The position numbers and the translations under genes are program-made. This document shows positions 1 to 8,445 of a stretch of DNA of 47,449 nt, in pieces (the first letter of the stretch is position 1; each line of letters begins with the position of its first letter). The stretch spans positions 1-47,449 of the forward strand of contig CAKSPC010000016.1 of the NCBI GenBank assembly GCA_934481445.1. Reading direction: 5' to 3'. The DNA comes from an uncultured Oscillospiraceae bacterium. GTDB taxonomy: Bacteria; Bacillota; Clostridia; Oscillospirales; Ruminococcaceae. Under the pieces are notes generated by a model. It did not search any database, was not told where the DNA came from, and was given only the letters and a program-made list of their open reading frames with translations.

Positions 1-75
1 CCGCTTCCTTTTGTGTCAAAAGGAAGCGAAAACCAATACGCTACGCGGAAATTTTAAAGGTTTTTCGACAAGCTG
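1..75. repeat. Family C palindromic element, right end (cut by window edge)
   Basis: This is the right-hand part of an intergenic repeat that recurs at 10543-10955 and, inverted, at 24552-24855. It begins with a perfect 11-bp hairpin (arms CGCTTCCTTTT and AAAAGGAAGCG). It continues through the block ATACGCTACGCGGAAATTTT, shared by all three copies, and ends in GGTTTTTCGACAAGCTG. The reverse complement of that end (CAGCTTGTCGAAAAA) is also the left end of the family A element at 15861. No coding potential is visible. The rest of the copy lies before base 1. Confidence 0.7.
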
Positions 76-76
76 C

Positions 77-99
77 ATCCGCGCCTTTGCGGCGCGGAT
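77..99 (-). terminator. Terminator-like hairpin after the M23 peptidase gene
   Basis: A perfect 9-bp stem (ATCCGCGCC / GGCGCGGAT) with a 5-nt loop lies 10 bp beyond the stop of the M23 gene. It has no T-tract on the minus strand because the end of the family C repeat abuts it directly. This fits a terminator whose T-run was displaced by insertion of the repeat. Confidence 0.5.
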
Positions 100-108
100 A
101 TCTGTTTG

Positions 109-1878
109 TTACCACTCGGTTATGCCTGCCTGGCGCTTGTGCCACGGCAGATAGGACAGCGGGTAAACGGGTACATTGTTTACTCTCACCTCAAAATGCA
201 AGTGGTTTCCGTATGCCTGACCGGTCGCGCCGACATCGGCTATCTGCTGACCCTGCGTTACGGTTTCGCCGACGCTTACATGAAGCGCGCTGCAATGTCC
301 GTATACGGTCTTTAAGCCGCTGGGATGCTGTATCATGATACAATATCCGTAGCCGTAATACCACTGCGAAAGCACTACCGTGCCCGAATCCGCCGCGTAT
401 ATCGGAGTGCCGTACGGAGCCGCGATATCAACGCCGCTGTGATTGTAATAACCGCCGTAGCCGTACATGGTTTCGCTTATCGCGCCGCCGTCCCAGCCGC
501 CTACCGGCCAGTACATAAGACCCGCCGCAACATTCTGCTGCACGCTTGCGCTGGACGGGCGCTCCTTTGTGCCTATGGCGATTATCTCGTCAACAGGGTC
601 CTTTACCGTTACCCTTGCAAGCACCTTTCTGCGTACCTCTACGCCATTTACATAGGATACGTTTGCCGTTACGGAGTCAACGCCGTATTCGCCCTCCTGC
701 ATGATGACGGACGCGCCTGTGTAGCGGGTGCTGTCATCGTAGTAGGTGGTTTCATAGTCTGTGTAATCATCGTAGGTTTCGAGCCTTGTCACCGCAACCG
801 ACAGGAAAGGCTCCTCCTGATTTATCAGGAACTTATCGCCGATGAATATGTTGGAATTTTCAGAAAATCCGGGGTTCAGCGCCGCAAGCTCCGCATAGGT
901 CATGTCGAGCTTGGAGCATATCCCGCTGGGGGAGTCGCCCTCCACCGCGGTGTAATACGCCGCGACCTTGTTCTTGGAGGTTATTCTGTTGATGATGGAT
1001 TCTTCCGAAACAAAGCTTTCGGTAAGATACAGACCCGACTCAAATGTTATCGGAGTTTCAAATTCCACCGTTTCGTTTTCGCTGCCCGTGCGGTATACGT
1101 CCAGCAGGCTTTCCAGCGTTTCCTCTACCTTTGTCTTGTCGGTAAGGCAGCCGTAGAACGAGCTTCCGATGTACATTCCGTAGCCCTGCTCTATCTGCGT
1201 ATCAAGGGAAGCCAGCAGCTTATCCGCAAGCTGATACTGCGTGAGCGTCGAGCCGTAGCCGACGTTCTCTATCGCATACGCGGGGTCGAATGTAACGACC
1301 TCGGTGTTGCTGTCCATGTAATTGATACGCTGCTGAACGATCTTCTCCGCAGAGGTGAACACCGTTTCATCGCTTATGTACCCGACAAAATCACCGTTGA
1401 CCGTAAGCCGCAGGGCGTAGGTCATGGAATTTGCATAGCCTATGATATTGAAAAGGAATATACAGCTTACGACGGGCAGCGCGTAGTTACAGATAGTTAC
1501 CGCGAGTCCGCGCTTGCCGAAGAGTATTCTTCCGAACACCCGAAGCCCTGCCTTTATACCGCCGCTCACGCCGTTTTCCGCCGCTGCGTGCGATATCTCC
1601 TTGCCGCCCATTCTGAACGCCTTTGCGTATCTTATGAACGGCTGGGCGATAAATTCGGCATGGCGCCTGAAAAACCTGCCGAGCACCTTTCCAAGCTTAA
1701 CGAAAAGCCCGCCCAGCATCTGAAGCAGACGTATCAGCAGACCGCCGACAAACCCTGCCGCAGACATAAGCGTGATGAAAAGATACATACCGAGGTCGCT
1801 TATCCTGTCGAAAAAGCTGCCGCCGTTGTTCTTATATATAATATCCTTTAATGATATAGGATCTGTTCCGGAAACCAT
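109..1878 (-). CDS. Membrane-anchored M23 peptidoglycan endopeptidase with LysM and G5 domains
   Basis: Predicted zinc metallopeptidase that cleaves peptidoglycan cross-bridges at the cell surface. With the start at 1878 (589 aa), two hydrophobic segments lie near residues 30-50 and 128-150. A LysM-like module lies near 308-354, a G5 domain near 361-439 and a C-terminal M23 (LytM/lysostaphin) domain near 475-570. The zinc ligands are visible as HSGVD (His480, Asp484) and HLHFE (His559, His561), so the enzyme should be active. The start is uncertain: the frame stays open to a GTG at 1986, with another ATG at 1944. Only the ATG at 1878 has a ribosome binding site (GGGAG, 5 bp upstream). The gene stands alone; the next gene upstream on this strand is a small lipoprotein. 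Confidence 0.9.
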   Translation of the reverse strand: MVSGTDPISLKDIIYKNNGGSFFDRISDLGMYLFITLMSAAGFVGGLLIRLLQMLGGLFVKLGKVLGRFFRRHAEFIAQPFIRYAKAFRMGGKEISHAAAENGVSGGIKAGLRVFGRILFGKRGLAVTICNYALPVVSCIFLFNIIGYANSMTYALRLTVNGDFVGYISDETVFTSAEKIVQQRINYMDSNTEVVTFDPAYAIENVGYGSTLTQYQLADKLLASLDTQIEQGYGMYIGSSFYGCLTDKTKVEETLESLLDVYRTGSENETVEFETPITFESGLYLTESFVSEESIINRITSKNKVAAYYTAVEGDSPSGICSKLDMTYAELAALNPGFSENSNIFIGDKFLINQEEPFLSVAVTRLETYDDYTDYETTYYDDSTRYTGASVIMQEGEYGVDSVTANVSYVNGVEVRRKVLARVTVKDPVDEIIAIGTKERPSSASVQQNVAAGLMYWPVGGWDGGAISETMYGYGGYYNHSGVDIAAPYGTPIYAADSGTVVLSQWYYGYGYCIMIQHPSGLKTVYGHCSALHVSVGETVTQGQQIADVGATGQAYGNHLHFEVRVNNVPVYPLSYLPWHKRQAGITEW

Positions 1879-2083
1879 AAATTCTCCCGTCATTTTAATG
1901 CGGCAGGGCGCGCCGTCCGCCGAACATAATTCGTATCCTGCCATAGTTATACTGCCGTGCTTATCCGCACTCTGACAGTATAACACAAATATAAGGTCTT
2001 TGCAACATTTTGTAACCGTTTTGTAATATTTAAGCGAAAATTTTCATATAACTAACACAAAAAGAGCCGTTGAATATTGTAAA

Positions 2084-2758
2084 TTATAACGATATATCGG
2101 GTCTTTCGATATAGTCTATGCTGTTCATATCATATACTGAAATGCGGATATCCACGTCGCTTTCGTTACCGTCGGCGTCGGTCACTCTGCCCTGCTCGGT
2201 GAATTCGACGATATAGCCGTCGCTGTTTATGCGGTAAACGGCGGTGAGGGACGAAAAGCTGCTTACATTATCAAGTATCGCGACGGAATTTTTGTTGAGC
2301 CTGTCCGCGTTATACTGATATGTTACGACCGTGTCGCCGTCCCCGGATATCACCGAAGCGTTTTCGACGGAGGTGCCGTCGAGGAAGAAAATCCTTCCCT
2401 CGGCGTAGGGATAGCGGTAGGAGCGGTTGTAGACATTGTATACATACCCCTCGTCGGACGGGCCTATTACCGTCCAGTTTTCGGCGTCATCGGTCTTATA
2501 AAAGAACTCCGCGCCGTCGCTGTACGCCATGTTTGCGCCGTCGGAATACACGAACTCCATCTCGTCCTTTTTGTTTATCCTGAACGAAAATTCCATAAGC
2601 TGCGTGCCGGTGGACATATCCTCCATAACGACCCGCGCACTGTCCAGCGTTTCATATTTATCCTTTGCAGATTTTACCTCGTCATAACCCGGCGGAGCCG
2701 CCGAGCATCCCGAGAGCAGGATCAGTGCGGCGATAACAGTGACAAACAACGCTTTCAT
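2084..2758 (-). CDS. Small secreted lipoprotein of unknown function
   Basis: A 224-aa protein with a clear lipoprotein signal: MKALF, a hydrophobic stretch and the lipobox LLSGC with the lipidated Cys at residue 18. The start at 2758 puts the signal peptide at the N terminus; an in-frame extension to 2779 would place charged residues ahead of it. The mature part is rich in Asp, Ser and Tyr and in beta-strand-like alternation, and I recognise no family. It lies downstream of the HPr gene on the same strand, with a terminator-like hairpin at 2778-2813 between them, so co-transcription is uncertain. It is likely anchored on the outer face of the membrane. Confidence 0.75.
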   Translation of the reverse strand: MKALFVTVIAALILLSGCSAAPPGYDEVKSAKDKYETLDSARVVMEDMSTGTQLMEFSFRINKKDEMEFVYSDGANMAYSDGAEFFYKTDDAENWTVIGPSDEGYVYNVYNRSYRYPYAEGRIFFLDGTSVENASVISGDGDTVVTYQYNADRLNKNSVAILDNVSSFSSLTAVYRINSDGYIVEFTEQGRVTDADGNESDVDIRISVYDMNSIDYIERPDISL

Positions 2759-2777
2759 AAAACATCTCCGTAAATAC

Positions 2778-2813
2778 AAGAAAGGCAGAAAACAGCCGAA
2801 GCCGATTTCTGCC
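2778..2813 (-). terminator. Terminator-like hairpin after the HPr gene
   Basis: Arms GGCAGAAA (2784-2791) and TTTCTGCC (2806-2813) form an 8-bp stem with GC pairs in the loop region. On the minus strand it is followed by CTTTCTTG, a weak T-tract. It lies between HPr (stop 2885) and the lipoprotein start at 2758. Confidence 0.5.
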
Positions 2814-2884
2814 CGAAAATTCAGTTACCTGCGCGGCAGTATGATCTCAACGGATATCCGCCGTCTTTGTGCGCCGTCGCAAAA

Positions 2885-3148
2885 TTACTCAGCGAAGCCG
2901 CTCTCTACCAGCTTTACAAGGCCGTCAACAGCCAGCTGCTCGTCGGAGCCGTCAGCGATGATGCGGATCTTTGCGCCGCCTACGATACCGAGGGAGAGGA
3001 TGCCGAGAAGGGACTTTGCGTTAACTCTGCGTTCTTCCTTCTCAACCCAGATGGAAGACTTGTACTCGTTAGCCTTCTGGATAAAGAATGTTGCGGGTCT
3101 TGCGTGTAAACCTACCTGGTTTTTAACTTCAATGTCTTTCATGCACAT
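2885..3148 (-). CDS. ptsH: HPr-family phosphocarrier protein
   Basis: An 87-aa phosphocarrier of the sugar phosphotransferase system. The active-site histidine is in GLHARPA, and the regulatory serine expected near residue 46 in Firmicutes is in AKSLLGILSLG. That serine is the HPr kinase target which couples sugar status to CcpA-type catabolite control. Length and motifs are normal for the family. The start ATG at 3148 has GGAGG 9 bp upstream; a second ATG two codons later is also possible. It is an orphan: no enzyme I or permease gene is adjacent. A strong promoter sits at 3330-3358, giving a leader of about 180 nt. Confidence 0.93.
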   Translation of the reverse strand: MCMKDIEVKNQVGLHARPATFFIQKANEYKSSIWVEKEERRVNAKSLLGILSLGIVGGAKIRIIADGSDEQLAVDGLVKLVESGFAE

Positions 3149-3329
3149 AGTTCATAACCTCCATTATACTTAATGCTTTGCTCTCTGAAACAAGACTGCC
3201 TTTCGGCAAGGTGCGCTTTCGGGTGTCCGCCCGAGATGTGCGTCTTTTCTTTTGCTTAACACAATATGCCGTTTTCTTTTATATTTATCTGCGAGAGTAA
3301 ACAGCGTGTTTTGTTTATCTCTTGATATT

Positions 3330-3358
3330 AGTATATCCAAAATCGACTTATCCGTCAA
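3330..3358 (-). promoter_or_regulatory. Sigma-A promoter of the HPr gene
   Basis: On the minus strand TTGACG (3353-3358), a 17-bp spacer and TATACT (3330-3335). The transcript would carry a leader of about 180 nt. It contains GC-rich inverted segments (3200-3240), but I recognise no known riboswitch. Confidence 0.7.
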
Positions 3359-3626
3359 CCGCAAAATTAAAATTTATCGCTTTCGGGGCTTATTTTCTGC
3401 TTATTCACAAAAATAATTACAAAGGAAGTATGTTGAAACTGTGCACTTTTCACAATAAGTTTTCAACATAAATATATATGTGAACTTTTATTTACGACAT
3501 TTGTTTCTCATTCAATTCCTCATCGTTCAAAAACGGCGCAGATTTGTCATAAATGTGCATTATTTATGTGTGGCAGCATATGCACAAGAAAAGCCGCGCG
3601 CCTAGCGGCACGCGGCCCATTTATTA
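3359..3626. other. AT-rich intergenic stretch with one inverted repeat
   Basis: There is no gene between the HPr promoter and the terminator of the VWA lipoprotein gene. The only structure seen is a 10-bp perfect inverted repeat, TATGTTGAAA at 3429-3438 and its complement at 3461-3470, with a 22-nt loop. It has neither the GC content nor the T-tract of a terminator and could be a protein binding site. Confidence 0.45.
3588..3616 (-). terminator. Terminator of the VWA lipoprotein gene
   Basis: Arms GCCGCG (3593-3598) and CGCGGC (3611-3616), with further pairing towards the loop, followed on the minus strand by TTTTCTTG. It begins 10 bp after the stop at 3627. Confidence 0.7.
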
Positions 3627-5252
3627 TCAGCTGAGATACCCGTTTACTATCCTTACCATCATATCGTTCAGCTTCTCGACGTTATACGCGCCGACCGTCG
3701 GCTCGATATGCCCGTTGCCGACGCCGCTGTCGTCCGTGAGGAACGTGTATGTTCCGCCGGTAACGAACGACATTGTTCTTAAAAGATACTCCGTGGACTT
3801 ATCCACGCCGCTGGACGCTATCGGGATGATGCGTACGCCCATCTCCGCCGCCTGCTCGGTGTATCTGCGCACGCTGTCGACAATCTGAACGTCCTCGCTG
3901 TGGGGAGGTGCGTCCAGCACGAGGAACATTATCTTAACGGAATCCTCGTCCCAGTCGTGGTTGTTTACCGCGCTGTTGAGCGCCGTGTGCACCGCCTCGG
4001 GATAATCTCCGCCGCCGTCCGCGCGCTGTTCTCCTATAGCGCCCGCCGCCGCGTTTATGTCCTCGGTGAAGGGATATTCACGCACGACATACTCGTCGCC
4101 CTCGTCGCGGTAGAAATTAACGCTGAGGCGGATATCCGTGTTTGCATTGTCCTTCTGTATCTTTGTTATGATGTCCGAAAGTTCCGCCTGAAGATAGCGC
4201 AGTTCGTCGGACATGGAACCGGTCGTATCGCACATTATCATAAAATCAAGCTTGTTAAGCTTCTCCGCCGCGCCGTCAAGCTCCACATCCGCGGAACCGT
4301 CCCCGGATATGCTGTCCGCCGTTTTGGTTTCGCCGTTATATTCCACGGTGATATCGCCGCTGTCCGCCGCATAAAAAACATACGCCCTGCCCTTGTTGTC
4401 CGTCACCGCCGATGTGCCGTTTGCGCAGGAAACCTTTGCACCCTCAACCGGTGCGCCGCCGGAAGTAACGCTGACCGCCGCGCGGTTTTCGTAATTCACG
4501 CGCCATACTCCGCGGTACAGCTCCCAGTCATCATGAGTGGAGTAAAGCGCTTTCCAGTCCGCCCAGTGGTCGTTGTCGCGCCATTCGCCGCCGGTAAGAA
4601 GCCCCGCAGAGGGCTGATAGTCATAATAATCATCCCGCGGATCCTCACATGGGTCCCAGGGGTCAATGGGGCAGGCGATGTCATCACCGACGTAATCCGC
4701 GTCGGCTTCATATGCAATATCCCCCGCAATTTCCGCCTCATCGAAAAATCCGTCTGCGGCAACCGAATCATCCGTGTACGCGCCGCTGCCCACGCCGCCT
4801 ATGTCCGTTGGGGAATATGCTTCGGATTTTTCATCGGATGGTGCTGTGTCAGCGGGCTTTGCGGCGGGTTCCGTTGATTCAGCCTTGGTCGAGGAGGGCT
4901 TCGTTGAAGAGGGCTTTGTGGCTGATGTTTCCGCCGAGGACACAGCGCCATCGGATACAGCGGGCTTTTCCGCCGATGTGCTGCCCGTATCCTCCGCAGA
5001 GGGCGAAGAATCACCTGCGGCGGTATCGCCCGCGATTTCCGCGGATGTCAAAGCGGAAGCAGGCGTGCCGTGGCCGGCAACGGAACCGCCGCCTATGCCT
5101 GCCGCTCCCCCCTCGGATAATTCTCCTGCTGCCATGATCGGCGCGTGATCCATATCCGCACCGGAGAAGCCGCCGTTAACGCCGGACGAGGCGCACCCTG
5201 CCGCCGATAATATAAATAAAGATGCTGCGAGGACTGATAGATATTTTTTCAT
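3627..5252 (-). CDS. Surface lipoprotein with a von Willebrand factor A domain
   Basis: A 541-aa protein with a lipoprotein signal (lipobox SAAGC, Cys20). Residues about 55-150 are a low-complexity linker rich in Ala, Ser, Thr, Pro and Glu, including the repeat TKPSSTKPSSTK. An acidic, Tyr/Asp-rich stretch covers 150-215. A small beta-sandwich, probably Ig-like or carboxypeptidase-regulatory-like, covers about 255-322. The C terminus (about 335-530) is a VWA domain with the metal-binding MIDAS written DTTGSM from Asp342. This suggests a metal-dependent adhesion or protein-binding module held away from the membrane by the linker. It is single-gene, starting at an ATG with AAGGAG upstream. The domain calls are firm; the partner is unknown. 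Confidence 0.88.
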   Translation of the reverse strand: MKKYLSVLAASLFILSAAGCASSGVNGGFSGADMDHAPIMAAGELSEGGAAGIGGGSVAGHGTPASALTSAEIAGDTAAGDSSPSAEDTGSTSAEKPAVSDGAVSSAETSATKPSSTKPSSTKAESTEPAAKPADTAPSDEKSEAYSPTDIGGVGSGAYTDDSVAADGFFDEAEIAGDIAYEADADYVGDDIACPIDPWDPCEDPRDDYYDYQPSAGLLTGGEWRDNDHWADWKALYSTHDDWELYRGVWRVNYENRAAVSVTSGGAPVEGAKVSCANGTSAVTDNKGRAYVFYAADSGDITVEYNGETKTADSISGDGSADVELDGAAEKLNKLDFMIMCDTTGSMSDELRYLQAELSDIITKIQKDNANTDIRLSVNFYRDEGDEYVVREYPFTEDINAAAGAIGEQRADGGGDYPEAVHTALNSAVNNHDWDEDSVKIMFLVLDAPPHSEDVQIVDSVRRYTEQAAEMGVRIIPIASSGVDKSTEYLLRTMSFVTGGTYTFLTDDSGVGNGHIEPTVGAYNVEKLNDMMVRIVNGYLS

Positions 5253-5474
5253 GATGTTACTCCTTTGCAGTATATTTTGTTTGCCCTTTTGACTATAATA
5301 CCATATTAAAAATAAAAAGGTTGCATTTTTTAAAAATTTTTATTTAAAATTATTTTTGCGATAACAAAGCCTTATTATAATAATGTAACAGCTGTCCCTG
5401 TATTAAGGCGGTTTTGTTTTCTGACAGCGTAAGATGACTTTATAAATCGAGTAAAAAATGACATCGCATTTCAA

Positions 5475-5518
5475 TTTTTAAGTAAATATCATTGTGAAGC
5501 TCCGTTATTTTTAAGTAA
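5475..5518 (+). promoter_or_regulatory. Tandem 11-bp direct repeats upstream of the GH130 promoter
   Basis: TTTTTAAGTAA occurs at 5475-5485 and again at 5508-5518, a 33-bp period (about three helical turns), 43-86 bp upstream of the -35 box. The spacing fits binding of a regulator to one face of the helix. The regulator is not identifiable from this window. Confidence 0.4.
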
Positions 5519-5560
5519 TTCTATACTAAAAATCGCGTGTAGATTTAGCAAAATAGACTA

Positions 5561-5589
5561 TTGAAATATACGATGATATTTGTTATACT
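5561..5589 (+). promoter_or_regulatory. Sigma-A promoter of the GH130 gene
   Basis: TTGAAA (5561-5566), a 17-bp spacer and TATACT (5584-5589). The start codon is at 5665, giving a leader of about 70 nt that contains a GC-rich hairpin-prone segment near 5602-5632. Confidence 0.75.
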
Positions 5590-5664
5590 TAAATCACAAG
5601 GTCGCCTGTGTGCGGACTGCACGCGGGCGGGAATAACAAAAATAATTTTCAGAGAGGTAACATC

Positions 5665-6675
5665 ATGAGCTTAGAAATCTTCGGACAGAGCATCCCCAAT
5701 ATGCCCTGGCAGGATCGTCCCGAGGGCTGCAAGGACGTAGTTTGGCGCTACAACGCTAACCCCATCATCCCCCGCGATCTGCTGCCCACCAGCAACTCCA
5801 TCTTCAACTCCGCAGTAGTTCCCTTCGAGAGCGACAAGGGTCACTTCGCAGGCGTTTTCCGTGTTGACGACAAGGAAAGAAACATGGCTATCCACGCAGG
5901 CTTCTCCGAGGACGGCGTTCACTGGAACATCAACCCCGAGAAGGTAGAGTGGATCAACGACGATCCCGCTGCTAAGGAAGCTAACCCCTGGCAGTACGGC
6001 TACGATCCCCGCTGCGTATGGATCGAGGACAGATTCTGGATCACATGGTGTAACGCATACGGCTGGAAGCCCACCATCGGCATCGGCTGGACAAAGGACT
6101 TCAAGGAATTCCACCAGATGGAGAATGCGTTCCTGCCCTTCAACAGAAACGGCGTTCTGTTCCCCCGCAAGATCAACGGCGAGTATGTAATGTTCTCCCG
6201 TCCTTCCGACTCCGGTCACACTCCTTTCGGTGATATGTACCTGTCCCACTCCAAGGATATGACATACTGGGGCAAGCACAGACACGTTATGGCTCCCGAC
6301 AGAGGCTGGGAATCCAAGAAGATCGGTGCAGGTCCCATCCCGATCGAAACAAGCGAAGGCTGGCTGGTATTCTACCACGGCGTTCTCGAGAGCTGCAACG
6401 GCTTCGTATACAGCTTCGGCGCTTGCATTCTCGACAAGGATCAGCCCTGGAAGGTTAAGTACCGCTGCCGCGAGTACCTCATCAACCCCCGCGAGATCTA
6501 CGAAACAGTCGGCGATGTACAGAACGTTACATTCCCCTGCGCAGCTCTCTGCGACAAGGATACAGGCCGCATCGCGATCTACTACGGCTGCGCTGATACC
6601 TGCGTAAGCATGGCATTCTGCTACGCTGAAGAGGTTGTTGAGTACGTTAAGGCTCACTCCAACAAGTATTTCTGA
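5665..6675 (+). CDS. GH130 family beta-mannoside phosphorylase
   Basis: A 336-aa cytoplasmic enzyme of glycoside hydrolase family 130. These enzymes phosphorolyse beta-1,4-mannosidic bonds to give mannose 1-phosphate. The five-bladed propeller pattern is visible in recurring blocks such as [18 protein letters not shown] and [17 protein letters not shown], where Asp114 of YDPR sits at the conserved general-acid region. The length and overall look best match mannooligosaccharide phosphorylases known from Ruminococcus albus; 4-O-beta-mannosylglucose phosphorylase is the alternative. The start at 5665 has GAGAGG upstream, and an in-frame upstream start at 5608 lacks support. It has a private promoter and terminator and uses a narrow set of favoured codons, which suggests high expression. 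No sugar transporter or other mannan gene is adjacent. Confidence 0.88.
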   Translation: MSLEIFGQSIPNMPWQDRPEGCKDVVWRYNANPIIPRDLLPTSNSIFNSAVVPFESDKGHFAGVFRVDDKERNMAIHAGFSEDGVHWNINPEKVEWINDDPAAKEANPWQYGYDPRCVWIEDRFWITWCNAYGWKPTIGIGWTKDFKEFHQMENAFLPFNRNGVLFPRKINGEYVMFSRPSDSGHTPFGDMYLSHSKDMTYWGKHRHVMAPDRGWESKKIGAGPIPIETSEGWLVFYHGVLESCNGFVYSFGACILDKDQPWKVKYRCREYLINPREIYETVGDVQNVTFPCAALCDKDTGRIAIYYGCADTCVSMAFCYAEEVVEYVKAHSNKYF

Positions 6676-6693
6676 TTAATCGGAATAACATCG

Positions 6694-6722
6694 TCCCCCC
6701 TCGTATGAGGGGGGATTTTTTT
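6694..6722 (+). terminator. Terminator of the GH130 gene
   Basis: Stem TCCCCCC / GGGGGGA with a short loop, followed by TTTTTTT at 6716-6722. It starts 19 bp after the stop codon. Confidence 0.88.
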
Positions 6723-6732
6723 ATGCGGATAC

Positions 6733-6761
6733 AAAAAAGCGGCGCTCATCCCGAGCGCCGC
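6733..6761 (-). terminator. Terminator of the DUF4352-like lipoprotein gene
   Basis: A 9-bp perfect stem (GCGGCGCTC / GAGCGCCGC, 6739-6747 and 6753-6761) followed on the minus strand by TTTTTT. It is back to back with the GH130 terminator. Confidence 0.88.
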
Positions 6762-6780
6762 CGTCATTATGTTATTTTAC

Positions 6781-7824
6781 TCAAACAGAAGCCGAGCCGC
6801 TGTCGAAGAATTCATACATATCATATGAGCCGTCATCGTAGGTCTTAACGAAAGCCACGGAAAGGCCGCTGACATCATTCGAGGGAACGAACAGCACCGT
6901 GCCCGATACGCTCTCGCCTGCGCCTAGCGTAACTTCCTCGGGGAAATATCCGTCCGCCGTGAAGCCGTTTTCCTCCGTTGCCTCCACGGAATAATCAAGA
7001 TAATCGTCGCTGCCGAGCACAAAGAAATTCGTTGCGTAAACCGTGAGGTCTTCGCTTGTTGTGTTCTTCAGCGTGAAATCCGCCGCGAGGAACGAATAAC
7101 CCTCATCTGGTGTGCAGCCCTCCACCGACGCGGGGGTTGTGAGGCTGTTAAGTGTCAGGTCGAAATTCGGCGTGTTCAGCGTGTCGCCGACATTTCCGCT
7201 GAGGTAGCTTTCGGAAAACGCTATATCGTTCTCATAAAAAGACGGATTTCCGAGATTTACCTGATATGTGCTGCCCTCGAACTCATCGTTGTAAACCTCG
7301 AGATACTCAAGCTTTATATCCATTGCGTCCTTGGGAACGGCGAAATACAGCCACCCCGATAACTTTGAATTGCTGCCGGTGGTCGTAAGTTCGAACGAAT
7401 CGGGATAGTCGGTGAAGCCGTAGGAATTATCCTCGCCCTCCATCGAATACGGAGTGTCCATGCCATCGTCGCCGTCTGCCCAGCGGATAACGAAATCCGC
7501 CGTGCCCATGGGAATGACCTTGTCCGAAATATTCTTTACGCTGACGCTTACCGCAAGGTAATCAAACCCATCATCCGGCAGATATCCCGCCAGCGTCGAA
7601 AGCCTTACCGCCTTGTCAACGGTCAGGGAGAAGAAAGTGTTCTTCTGCTCCTCGCCTATTTCTGCGGTGAAACTCTTGCCGTAGTCGCGGCCGTCCGCCT
7701 CGACGAACTTCTGAACATCGCTCAGCACGCCGCCGCTGCCCGTGCTTGCGGTCTTGCCGGAGCAGCCCGCCGCCATCATTACAGCCGCGCACAGTACCGC
7801 CGCTGCAGATACTTTCTTAAACAT
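6781..7824 (-). CDS. Lipoprotein with two DUF4352-like Ig-fold domains
   Basis: A 347-aa lipoprotein starting at the ATG at 7824 (AAGGAGA upstream), with lipobox MAAGC and Cys21. Upstream in-frame codons to 7950 include no signal peptide and are not used here. The mature part holds two copies of an Ig-like beta domain. Each has the pattern of a hydrophobic strand, then LAVSVSVKN or LAADFTLKN, then an Asn/Thr-rich loop, typical of DUF4352/telomere-repeat-like secreted domains. Such domains are common in Firmicute surface lipoproteins of unknown function. It lies downstream of the SseB-like gene but is separated from it by a strong terminator, so it is probably its own unit. Confidence 0.8.
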   Translation of the reverse strand: MFKKVSAAAVLCAAVMMAAGCSGKTASTGSGGVLSDVQKFVEADGRDYGKSFTAEIGEEQKNTFFSLTVDKAVRLSTLAGYLPDDGFDYLAVSVSVKNISDKVIPMGTADFVIRWADGDDGMDTPYSMEGEDNSYGFTDYPDSFELTTTGSNSKLSGWLYFAVPKDAMDIKLEYLEVYNDEFEGSTYQVNLGNPSFYENDIAFSESYLSGNVGDTLNTPNFDLTLNSLTTPASVEGCTPDEGYSFLAADFTLKNTTSEDLTVYATNFFVLGSDDYLDYSVEATEENGFTADGYFPEEVTLGAGESVSGTVLFVPSNDVSGLSVAFVKTYDDGSYDMYEFFDSGSASV

Positions 7825-7930
7825 AAATAATCTCCTTTTTGCGGAACATAAATGCGCCGCACTTCGCGCCGTTCCGTTTTTTATACTATACTGCGCAGGA
7901 ACAAAACATCCCATGCGGGCAAAAGAACAG

Positions 7931-7963
7931 AAAAAGCCGCGCCGAATCAAAAGCGGCGCGGCT
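7931..7963 (-). terminator. Terminator of the thrS/SseB-like unit
   Basis: A 10-bp stem (7935-7944 and 7954-7963, arms AGCCGCGCCG / CGGCGCGGCT) followed on the minus strand by a T-run. It begins a few bases after the stop at 7969. Confidence 0.88.
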
Positions 7964-7968
7964 CATCG

Positions 7969-8427
7969 TTACTTTTTCTCGTTAGCCTTTGCAGCTCTTT
8001 CCGCGTTCTCCATCGCGAGAATATTCATCTCAAACGGGGTGAATACGCGCGCCAGCGGCGAACGGGGATTAAGCACGCAGGGCTTTCCCTTGATGGACTG
8101 GAAGAACTTCACCGTGTTGAGCTTCATGACATTGAATGTCTTGTGCTCGGGGGTGACAAGTATGCTGAGTCTGTTGGGGGAGGTGAAGAACGGGATTATC
8201 TGGTGTCCTTCCTTGTCGCTCATCATAAGGATGTTGAGGAGCTTTCCGCCCTCTGCATCGGTTCTGTCGGAAACCTGTGCAACAACGAAAACATCCGCCG
8301 CCATCAGATCGGGCAGAAGCTTTGTCCACTTGGTCTTGGTCTTATCCTGGTTTGCCTCGAGGATACGCTGCTCAAGAGCGGCGTTGAAGGTTTTCATCTC
8401 TTCGGGGGTGAGAGGTGCGTTTGCCAT
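7969..8427 (-). CDS. SseB-like protein
   Basis: A 152-aa soluble protein matching the SseB N-terminal domain. The core shows VFVVAQVSDRT, LNILMMSDKEGHQIIPFFTS and FNVMKLNTVKFF, the usual pattern of alternating strands in that family. SseB was named for enhanced serine sensitivity in E. coli; the biochemical role is unresolved. No catalytic motif, signal peptide or membrane segment is visible. The start is 18 bp downstream of the thrS stop on the same strand, so it is very likely co-transcribed with thrS and ends at the terminator at 7931-7963. Confidence 0.8.
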   Translation of the reverse strand: MANAPLTPEEMKTFNAALEQRILEANQDKTKTKWTKLLPDLMAADVFVVAQVSDRTDAEGGKLLNILMMSDKEGHQIIPFFTSPNRLSILVTPEHKTFNVMKLNTVKFFQSIKGKPCVLNPRSPLARVFTPFEMNILAMENAERAAKANEKK

Positions 8428-8445
8428 AATCTAACTGCCTTTCTG

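Noticed and set aside
3170..3364. A 64-codon minus-strand frame in the HPr leader
   Set aside because: It overlaps the HPr promoter, has a basic, low-information sequence and no convincing ribosome binding site; more likely part of the untranslated leader.
3401..3409. A perfect DnaA-box match (TTATTCACA)
   Set aside because: It is single, with no cluster of further boxes, no dnaA/dnaN neighbours and no unwinding element; expected by chance in an AT-rich gap.
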